Assembly: GCA_035063885.1 (NCBI GenBank)
Contig: JAPSFM010000086.1
Location: 1-22,625, forward strand
Direction: 5' to 3'
Source: CAADGY01 sp900696665
Lineage (GTDB): Bacteria; Acidobacteriota; Terriglobia; Bryobacterales; Bryobacteraceae
DNA: 22,625 nt
In this document: in pieces, positions 17,058 to 22,625 of the stretch
Numbering within the stretch: position 1 is the first letter of the stretch
How the letters are laid out: each line of letters opens with the position of its first letter
Position numbers and translations under genes: made by a program
Notes under the pieces: generated by a model
Database searches by the model: none
What the model saw: the letters and a program-made list of their open reading frames with translations, nothing else
Told to the model about the DNA's origin: nothing

Positions 17058-17102
17058 GGGGCTTCAAGAACTGAACACCGTTCCGGGTCAGCTCGAAGCC
17101 CC
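17058..17102 (-). terminator. Hairpin between convergent genes, probable terminator of BON gene
   Basis: GGGGCTTC (17058-17065) is a perfect inverted match of GAAGCCCC (17095-17102). Inside, CTGA (17071-17074) pairs with TCAG (17088-17091), and alternatively GAAC with GTTC around a three-base loop. On the minus strand the stem is followed by TTTTGG, a short T-run. It would therefore work best for the BON gene, whose stop lies 56 bases away, but it may act in both directions. Confidence 0.55.
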
Positions 17103-17158
17103 TGCGAATTGTGTTTCCTGCTCGCGAAAGAAATCAAGAACGACGCGCGGGCGGCGAG

Positions 17159-17731
17159 TTACTCCTCCCCGCGCTTCTCCACCCGAAGGTTATTAGTCAC
17201 CTTGAACGCCCCGCTGACACTCTGCGCCTGCAGGTAAGCGATGTTCTTGTCAGATTCACTGGCGACCACGCCTTCAAGCGTAATGTTCCCGTTTTTCACA
17301 ATGATGTGAATGGGGGGGACTGCCTGCATCGCATAGCGGTTCAAAGCCGTATGGCCGTAAATCGCGCGATAGGCCGCGAGCCGAATCCGGTCGTCGTTCG
17401 GCGACACGGGCAAAACTTCGATATTGTTAACGACGTTCTCCACGCCCTCAATACCCTGTACCACGCGTTCCGCACTCGATTTCAACGTCGGGCGCCGCAC
17501 CTGTCCCATCAACGTCACGGTGGAACCATCCACGCGGAACGTGAAATTGTCGAACACGCCATAATAGGGCAACATCACCAACTCGTGGCGAACCTCCCGT
17601 TCGATGCGGTTCATCCCCCGTTCGGAAACCCGGTCTGCAGTCATCACTTTCTTCTGGGTCTGCGCCGCCCCCAGCCAGACAGGCGACAATAAACTCGCAA
17701 CAGCTATCGCCAGCACCTTTGTTTTCAGCAT
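17159..17731 (-). CDS. Secreted protein with two BON domains
   Basis: BON domains are small alpha/beta modules thought to bind membranes or peptidoglycan, as in OsmY and some secretins. The 190-residue protein starts with a Sec signal peptide (MLKTKVLAIAVASLLSPVWLGAAQ). The first BON domain spans about 40-107 (VDGSTVTLMGQVRR, then VEGVENVVNNIEV-like), the second about 113-184 (VKNGNITLEGVVAS, then FKVTNNLRV). Two BON repeats after a signal peptide is the OsmY-like arrangement. A strong ribosome binding site GAGGTGA lies at 17736-17742. It stands alone on the minus strand, convergent with the RraA gene. Envelope stress is a family association, not shown here. Confidence 0.87.
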   Translation of the reverse strand: MLKTKVLAIAVASLLSPVWLGAAQTQKKVMTADRVSERGMNRIEREVRHELVMLPYYGVFDNFTFRVDGSTVTLMGQVRRPTLKSSAERVVQGIEGVENVVNNIEVLPVSPNDDRIRLAAYRAIYGHTALNRYAMQAVPPIHIIVKNGNITLEGVVASESDKNIAYLQAQSVSGAFKVTNNLRVEKRGEE

Positions 17732-18081
17732 CGTTTCACCTCGTATTCTGGCCTAATCACTCCAGCCTCTATAAGATAAGATGCATTTTCAGACAACTCT
17801 GTTGCGGCAACTGAAGGGAATACCTTGATCCGGGGGGCGCCGTGCTGTCTCGGTTTTTGGGGAGATAGGGGCACGGAGCCCGTAATCCGGTTTGTTATAT
17901 TGACGTACGAAATTGCACGGTGATAGTTCCCGAAAAATCGACCTATTTAGTAGACCGTTCTTCGACCACACAACGGTCACGTTCGTGGTTTTCCTGCTCA
18001 CCGTGTTGGTAGGCGCCGGACGCCTTGTGCATGTGGTGAATGCCCCGGGATTTCCCTCCCCGTGGCACAACCTCGGTGGTT
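17732..18081. other. Intergenic region between BON gene and NCS1 permease
   Basis: About 350 bases hold the leader and promoter of the BON gene and the 3' flank of the permease gene. An AT-rich patch TCTATAAGATAAGAT near 17767-17781 could contain the BON -10 box, but no matching -35 was clear. A small stem AGGCG/CGCCT (18011-18025) lies downstream of the permease, without a T-tract. On the plus strand TTGACG (17900-17905) and GATAGT (17922-17927) are spaced 16 apart, but no convincing gene follows. No RNA gene was recognised. Confidence 0.4.
17736..17742 (-). promoter_or_regulatory. Strong ribosome binding site of BON gene
   Basis: On the minus strand GAGGTGA lies four bases before the ATG. 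It is one of the best Shine-Dalgarno matches in the window and suggests high expression. Confidence 0.6.
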
Positions 18082-19794
18082 TTATTGCCTGGCCCGGTGC
18101 GTAAAGAACAGCGTACCCGAAACGAAATAGACGATTGTGGCTACACCAAGCCACAGCTTCATAGCGGAGACATTGGCGGCGTAATCCGGGATACCGGCGA
18201 CCGCCACGTAAACAGGTGCGGCGATGCAGACGGTGAGCGCCGCGAGCGCCACGAAGCCGGACAGGAGCCGGAGGGTTGAACTGGACGGGGCAGCATCGTC
18301 ACGTTGCGGAAGTTCCTTTACCAGCGGCTGTCCGGTGAATGCGGATTCCGGAGTATGCCGCGGTGAAGTCCCTCGCGCTCCCGCGAGTGCCGCGAAAGAG
18401 ATGTAGAGCGCGGCTGTGAGCAGATAGACGGGCAGAAACAGATAGAAGAGGTGTAACACCCCTGCTCGTTCGAGCACGAGCCCGGCTCCAATCGCGATCA
18501 CCCAAGCAGCCAGCGCGGGCCAGTTCAGCAGAAGACCCCGATCGGATGCCCAGTAGCGGTGCAAGCCGATTCTTGGGAAAAGCCAGTGTTCGGCGATGAC
18601 GATGGCGCCGGCGGGAGCGAGCAGAAGGCCATACAGACCCACAAAATCCAATAGCCTGGTGAAGACAAACGGAAAGCAGGCGACTACTGTTGTCACGATC
18701 CCCGCAATCAATGTGATGCGGGCACGCGACCAATCCGGCGTAATGGCCTGCAGCGCAAGTCCCGCGCGATACAGCGTCGGGTTGGAGGTGGTCCATCCGG
18801 CTGCGATCACCGCCAGCACGCCGGACCAGCCAAGCGCCTCATAAGCGACTCCTCCCGAATCGAGAGTGTGCAATGGCCGGGCGAGCAACAATCCGGCGCC
18901 CACGCCCATCATGCCGGCGCAGATCCAGGCCAGGTAATGCCCCAGGTACATCCCAAAAGCTGAACACCAGCCATAGCTGGCCTTCTTCGCATAGCGGAAC
19001 AGCGCCATGTCGGAGAGCCCCGCGTGCATGGCGAGGTTGCAGATCCAGGCGAAGGCGGCCACCTTCCAGAAGCCGAGCGGAGGGGATCCGTCGGGGGTCT
19101 GGCCCGTCCACACCACTCGATGACCGATCTCCCAGAACGATTGAAAGCTGTTCACACTTTCGAGACCGGCCTCCTGCGCCAAGCGGGGTAACATCACCAC
19201 GGCGCCACCAAGGAACATCAGGAACATCCATGGAGAGCACACCGAAGAAAACGAGGCCAGCTTCTTGAAACCCAAAATCGCAACGGCAACTACCACCGCC
19301 CCCACAGCAAGCACTACAGCCACAAAACGCGCATCAGCGGGATACCAATTGACCTGCGCCGGAATGCCCAACGGGATGCGGACGGCCGAGGCCGATACCG
19401 TGATCATGCAGCCCGCCAGAATACAAAATAAAACGGCATTCAAGACGTTGTAGATGACAGTGAGAAACGGGCCTCCAATACGCCGCAGATACCAGTACAA
19501 GGTCAGGCGCGTCTGTGCGGCAATGGGCGCGCAAAGGAATGTCCAGGTCAGCACGGCAAGAAGATTGCCGATGGCAAGCCCGAGAAAAATGTCCCGGATG
19601 CCGGCGCCCCAATTCACAAAGGTGACACCGATCACGAACTCGGTGGCTGCCACGTGTTCGCCCGCAAAGGATCCGGCGAAGTAGCCGGCTCCCAGAAAGC
19701 GGTCCGGCGACACCGGTTCGCGGTCGAATTCGTACAACTTGTCCAGCCGCCTCGAAGCCGCCGAGGCAAGGGGAGCCGTTGGAGGAGTGCTCAT
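18082..19794 (-). CDS. NCS1-family nucleobase/cation permease-like protein
   Basis: This is a polytopic membrane protein of 570 residues with about twelve hydrophobic segments. The N-terminal region YEFDREPVSPDRFLGAGYFAGSFAGEHVAATEFV resembles the first helices of the NCS1 (purine, cytosine, allantoin, hydantoin, thiamine) transporters. LAWICAGMMGVGAGLLLARP and the later LYGLLLAPAGAIVIAEHW also match NCS1 helices; the latter is close to a well-kept helix 9-10 motif. The substrate cannot be told. The ATG at 19794 overlaps the ThuA stop (ATGA), and no independent ribosome binding site is seen, so translation is probably coupled. A stretch of about 45 codons upstream is open but lies within the ThuA gene and has no family resemblance. 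Confidence 0.78.
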   Translation of the reverse strand: MSTPPTAPLASAASRRLDKLYEFDREPVSPDRFLGAGYFAGSFAGEHVAATEFVIGVTFVNWGAGIRDIFLGLAIGNLLAVLTWTFLCAPIAAQTRLTLYWYLRRIGGPFLTVIYNVLNAVLFCILAGCMITVSASAVRIPLGIPAQVNWYPADARFVAVVLAVGAVVVAVAILGFKKLASFSSVCSPWMFLMFLGGAVVMLPRLAQEAGLESVNSFQSFWEIGHRVVWTGQTPDGSPPLGFWKVAAFAWICNLAMHAGLSDMALFRYAKKASYGWCSAFGMYLGHYLAWICAGMMGVGAGLLLARPLHTLDSGGVAYEALGWSGVLAVIAAGWTTSNPTLYRAGLALQAITPDWSRARITLIAGIVTTVVACFPFVFTRLLDFVGLYGLLLAPAGAIVIAEHWLFPRIGLHRYWASDRGLLLNWPALAAWVIAIGAGLVLERAGVLHLFYLFLPVYLLTAALYISFAALAGARGTSPRHTPESAFTGQPLVKELPQRDDAAPSSSTLRLLSGFVALAALTVCIAAPVYVAVAGIPDYAANVSAMKLWLGVATIVYFVSGTLFFTHRARQ

Positions 19795-20810
19795 GGCGAT
19801 TGGTGTACCAGGTCTGCGGGCTTCACTCCCTTCCGGAACCCGCCGAAACCGAAGGGCAGCGGTTCGTAGTGGCCGATGATATCGACGTTGCTTTTGGCCG
19901 GGATTTTCTTTTCGAGTCCCACCGCCCAATAGACAGCGTTTACAAGGAGCCGCCGCACGCCCTCACTTTCCAGGTCCTGCGAGGCTCCCATGGTCGTTGT
20001 GAAGATGCGCGCTTTTTTGCCCTGAGCACCCGTGTAGGACTTCGTCCAGGCAACAGGCATCATCGGCTCATTCTGTTTACCCGCTACTGGAGGATCACCC
20101 GGCTGCATTCCTTCCAGAACCTGTCCCATCACGAGAGGAACACTGTCACCGGGAAGCGGCAACGTGACTTCGTAGACGTCGGTTGGCCCCCAAATATCGC
20201 CGTCGCGTATCCCGCGAAGTATCGGATGGCGTTCCTGCCCTTGCGCAAGAATTCCCCTGGTGCTCTGCTTACCGTGCCGCCCGTGATGCCGCACCCAGGT
20301 TTCGCCGAGGATCTGCCTACCGAACCCGCCGTCCCACTCCTTGCTGTTCCAGGAATACTTGCGATACGTTTCGCTGCTCTTGAGGTTGAAAGCATGCGTG
20401 GCGGTGCGCATGCCAATGATGGGCCGTCCGGATTCCACATAACGGACGATATGCTTCATCTGCCCGTCTGGCAGATCGCGAAAGCGCGTCGCGATGATCA
20501 TCAGATCGGCCGTTTCCAGCGCATCGAGACCAGGGATATTGCCGGTGTGATCGGGGTTGATGGTGCCGTCCGATGGGTCGATGGCAAATAGCACGGTGCA
20601 ACGGAAACCGTGCCGGTGGGAAAGGATCCGGGCTAACAGGGGCAGTGCTTCCTCGGAGCGGTACTCCTCATCTCCACTGATGAGAACGGCGTGTTTACCG
20701 GCGCCAGGTCCGTTGCCGCGATCCAGGGTAATCCACAGATCCTGCGCGCACAAACAACTTACAAACGCCAAAATCAGCCATGTAGTGCGCACAAGCACAC
20801 GATTCTTCAT
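19791..20810 (-). CDS. Exported ThuA-domain protein (class I amidotransferase-like fold)
   Basis: ThuA-like proteins have a glutamine-amidotransferase-like fold and are linked to sugar use (trehalose/sucrose keto-derivatives) in rhizobia; many are uncharacterised. From the ATG at 20810 the protein is 339 residues. A Sec signal (MKNRVLVRTTWLILAFVSCL, cut near Ala22) is followed by KHAVLISGDEEYRSEEALP. The core LETADLMIIATRFRDLP and the IIGMRTATHAFN elbow are typical of the family. An in-frame start 34 codons upstream overlaps the preceding gene and lacks a signal. The start codon lies in a 12-bp inverted repeat. It overlaps the NCS1 gene by four bases, so the exported protein may process a compound that the permease takes up; that link is inference. 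Confidence 0.82.
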   Translation of the reverse strand: MKNRVLVRTTWLILAFVSCLCAQDLWITLDRGNGPGAGKHAVLISGDEEYRSEEALPLLARILSHRHGFRCTVLFAIDPSDGTINPDHTGNIPGLDALETADLMIIATRFRDLPDGQMKHIVRYVESGRPIIGMRTATHAFNLKSSETYRKYSWNSKEWDGGFGRQILGETWVRHHGRHGKQSTRGILAQGQERHPILRGIRDGDIWGPTDVYEVTLPLPGDSVPLVMGQVLEGMQPGDPPVAGKQNEPMMPVAWTKSYTGAQGKKARIFTTTMGASQDLESEGVRRLLVNAVYWAVGLEKKIPAKSNVDIIGHYEPLPFGFGGFRKGVKPADLVHQSP

Positions 20811-20841
20811 CCGTCTGATGTTACTACGTATCAGACGGATG
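20808..20841 (-). promoter_or_regulatory. Perfect 12-bp inverted repeat covering ThuA start codon
   Basis: CATCCGTCTGAT (20808-20819) and ATCAGACGGATG (20830-20841) are exact inverted copies with a ten-base loop. In the minus-strand message the 3' arm ends with the AUG of the ThuA gene and includes its SD-like AGACGG. The UAG stop of the upstream gene lies in the loop. A ribosome ending the upstream gene would open the stem, so this looks like a translational coupling device. There is no T-tract, so it is not a typical terminator. Confidence 0.65.
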
Positions 20842-21150
20842 GCGAAGGACCGGCTGCACGGATGTCTGTTCCGGCGGCTTCGTCTCCGGAACCACCCATC
20901 GAGCCTGTTCAAAGCCCACGTACTTACATATCCTCAAGTCGCCGTCAGGCATTTCGAGTAGGTCACCGACGCACAGAGCGGATGGCGTACCACGCAACGC
21001 CAGCCACGCGGCATAAGGCGTTGGTGCGGTGATGGTCTCGCCAGCTTGGTAATCCTTCGGCTTGACAAAGCTAACGCCGCTCGTGTGCGGCGCCCAGCGG
21101 AACTGCTGCCGGGCCGCGTCCCTCATCGTATGAATCCGATATTCCGGCAT
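20824..21150 (-). CDS. Hypothetical protein, 108 residues
   Basis: I do not recognise a named domain. The protein is soluble, with no signal peptide or membrane segment. It begins MPEYRIHTMRDAARQQFRWAP and has the stretches GVSFVKPKDY, TPYAAWLALRG and ICKYVGFEQARWVVP. The pattern is aromatic-rich and beta-like, which suggests one small folded domain followed by a proline-rich tail. It lies 15 bases after the patatin stop and 13 before the ThuA start, and its last codons form one arm of the inverted repeat there. The start codon has GGGG just upstream at 21152-21155, unusually close. Regular spacing and cluster position argue that it is a real gene. Confidence 0.72.
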   Translation of the reverse strand: MPEYRIHTMRDAARQQFRWAPHTSGVSFVKPKDYQAGETITAPTPYAAWLALRGTPSALCVGDLLEMPDGDLRICKYVGFEQARWVVPETKPPEQTSVQPVLRHPSDT

Positions 21151-21165
21151 ACCCCATATTGTGTC

Positions 21166-21924
21166 TCAAAACATCGATGGAATCGAATGTTTCAATCTCG
21201 CGGCATCGCGACGCCCCAGGTTCAACCAGCGGTCCGCGTTATCGCGTTTCCAGAACAAGGCGTCGCGAAGGCCGCCCAGGCGGGTGGACGCGGAAATGAC
21301 CACTTTCTCCATATTGACGGGATCAGGCGGCCGATGGCGTGAAAGCGAACGCAGAGCGAATATCGCCGTTCTGACCGTTGCGGGCATTCGCGGCATCGCG
21401 TTGATGGCGATGATTCGATCGGCTCCCATCTCGACCGCGGCCCACAAGGGCAGTGCGCCGAGTAACCCACCGTCGGAGAACATTCTGCCGTTCAACCGAA
21501 CTTGCGGCAGCACGCCGAGCACGGCGCAGGATGCCGCCAGATGCTCCCATGAAATATCGGTGTTCTGCACAAGTATGGGCCGGAGGCGCAGGAGATCCGT
21601 TATGACAATTCCTATCGGTATTCGCGGCCGGAAGCGGGAGTGGAGATTCCGGATACGGCTTTCGAGCGCCTTGGCATCGATCATCCCACCCCAAGGATCT
21701 CGCGGAACGCGCCAGCGATAAGCGGCTGCTTCGGGAACATCCAGCCAGAGGTCGCGAAGTTCCTCCGGCGGGCAGCCGCCGGCGATAGCCCAGCCATTTA
21801 GCGCGCCGATGGAGGCGCCGACGACCAGGTCCGGCATGAATGTGTTTGACAGGACTTCCCAGACGCCAGCCTGGTACGCGCCAAACATACCTCCCGCCGA
21901 AAAGACCAGCGCGGTTCTTCCCAC
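21166..21924 (-). CDS. Patatin-like phospholipase family protein
   Basis: Patatin-like proteins are lipid acyl hydrolases with a Ser-Asp dyad. In this 252-residue protein the oxyanion-hole glycines are in SAGGMFGAYQAGV (9-21). The nucleophile Ser38 sits in GASIG (36-40), and the dyad Asp151 is in FSDGG. All catalytic elements are therefore present. No signal peptide is seen, suggesting cytoplasmic or inner-membrane-associated action. Translation starts at a GTG five bases after the stop of the LamG gene, without a clear ribosome binding site, consistent with coupling. An alternative start further in would lose the oxyanion motif. The lipid substrate is unknown. Confidence 0.87.
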   Translation of the reverse strand: MGRTALVFSAGGMFGAYQAGVWEVLSNTFMPDLVVGASIGALNGWAIAGGCPPEELRDLWLDVPEAAAYRWRVPRDPWGGMIDAKALESRIRNLHSRFRPRIPIGIVITDLLRLRPILVQNTDISWEHLAASCAVLGVLPQVRLNGRMFSDGGLLGALPLWAAVEMGADRIIAINAMPRMPATVRTAIFALRSLSRHRPPDPVNMEKVVISASTRLGGLRDALFWKRDNADRWLNLGRRDAARLKHSIPSMF

Positions 21925-21929
21925 GATAT

Positions 21930-22625
21930 TTACTGTCGTGTGGAAGGATGTCCTGCCCGCTTCGCGACCTCGGCTGGGCTTAGAATACGCCCGTATAGGG
22001 CTACTTCGTCTATTCTGCCTTCGAAATTCGAATCGCCCGCTGGTCGGCCTCCGATAAGAATTCCGTCTCCGCCGGCCGGTGCTGCTTTGCCGGAAACCTC
22101 CTCGCGACCGTTCAGATAAACGCGCACGGCATCGCCGCTTCGAACCAGCGCGGCGTGGGTCCAGGTGAGTAGCGCTACCGGAGTGCGGCCCACAAGCGTT
22201 GTATCTCCGTTCGAGAATTGGATCCGCCCGTTTCCATCCACCGCGAGCGTGTCCGCACCACGTGAAAACAGGTACCCTGTAATTGGTCTGACACCGGTGG
22301 GCAGTCCGTTATAGAACCAGAACTCGGCCGTGTAGTTCTCGGGCAGGCCTTTCACCTCAGCCTTCATCCGGCCGCCCGCATAGTGCGGGGCGCGGTTGAT
22401 TATGCTGCCCGAAAAGGCAGGGGACTGCGGACCTTCCAGATAAAAAGCAACCCCGTCCTCATAGTTGCCCGAATGGCCGTTGCCGGAGGCGTCCTTCGCT
22501 AACGGTCCCGCGAACTCACTGCCGCGCCAGTATGCAGCCGGGCGCGAAGCGAGCACCGCTTTCGCGTAAGTTCCATCGATGTGCGACACCGGGCGCCGGG
22601 GCTTACCGGACACCTGTTCGAGAAG
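21930..22625 (-). CDS. LamG/concanavalin-like domain protein, C-terminal part
   Basis: The frame is open to the right edge, and the residues before the first possible GTG (22613) continue sensibly, so this is probably the C-terminal end of a longer protein. About 231 residues are visible. The domain begins YAKAVLASRPAAYWR and runs through DASGNGHSGNYEDG, AEFWFYNG, WTHAALVRSGDAVRVYLNG and FEGRIDEVALYGRILSPAEV, a standard LamG/concanavalin-A jellyroll of about 200 residues. Such domains bind carbohydrate or mediate extracellular contacts. In related phyla they end proteins with FecR-like or cytochrome/DUF1549 N-terminal parts, but which kind this is cannot be told. It is the first visible gene of the minus-strand cluster. 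Confidence 0.75.
   Translation of the reverse strand, partial: LLEQVSGKPRRPVSHIDGTYAKAVLASRPAAYWRGSEFAGPLAKDASGNGHSGNYEDGVAFYLEGPQSPAFSGSIINRAPHYAGGRMKAEVKGLPENYTAEFWFYNGLPTGVRPITGYLFSRGADTLAVDGNGRIQFSNGDTTLVGRTPVALLTWTHAALVRSGDAVRVYLNGREEVSGKAAPAGGDGILIGGRPAGDSNFEGRIDEVALYGRILSPAEVAKRAGHPSTRQ

Noticed and set aside
17111..17692. 193-codon plus-strand frame
   Set aside because: Antisense to the two-BON protein, which has a signal peptide and a strong ribosome binding site.
17789..18154. 121-codon minus-strand frame
   Set aside because: It overlaps the NCS1 C-terminus in another frame, has no ribosome binding site, and its composition looks random.

Overview
The window comes from a GC-rich bacterium. 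It most resembles an Acidobacteriota genome of the Solibacter/Bryobacter type. That placement is inference from gene content: many normally cytoplasmic enzymes carry Tat or Sec export signals, and there is a Gld-like ABC cassette, an exported ThuA-domain protein and a LamG protein. No rRNA, tRNA or CRISPR array was seen.

Layout. The left edge (1-164) holds the 5' part of a minus-strand transposase that runs off the window. About 300 bases without a gene follow. On the plus strand come rsmE (16S rRNA methyltransferase) and a Tat-exported Gfo/Idh/MocA oxidoreductase. A good sigma70-type promoter (2451-2480) then precedes a tight plus-strand run from 2569 to 10064: a four-gene ABC-2 transporter cassette (ATPase, permease, GldG-like auxiliary protein, DUF4340 protein), the NAD-salvage pair pncB-pncA, and a Tat-exported D-2-hydroxyacid dehydrogenase. 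Spacings and overlaps suggest one long operon.

This run meets, stop codon to stop codon, a minus-strand efflux operon (15661 to 10065). That operon encodes a lipoprotein periplasmic adaptor and a 1463-residue protein in which an RND pump is fused to a TolC-like outer-membrane channel through an internal signal-peptide-like segment. Divergent from it are an exported RidA-family protein and an exported RraA-family protein. A BON-domain protein lies convergent to these, with a hairpin between the 3' ends.

The right end is a minus-strand cluster read from the window edge down to 18082: a LamG-like protein (partial), a patatin-like phospholipase, a 108-residue unknown protein, an exported ThuA-domain protein and an NCS1-family permease. 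Gaps are 4 bp overlap to 15 bp, so co-transcription is likely. A perfect 12-bp inverted repeat covers the stop of the unknown gene and the start codon of the ThuA gene.

The strongest candidates for something unusual are the one-chain RND-TolC fusion, the start-codon hairpin of the ThuA gene, and the grouping of exported versions of enzymes that are normally cytoplasmic.
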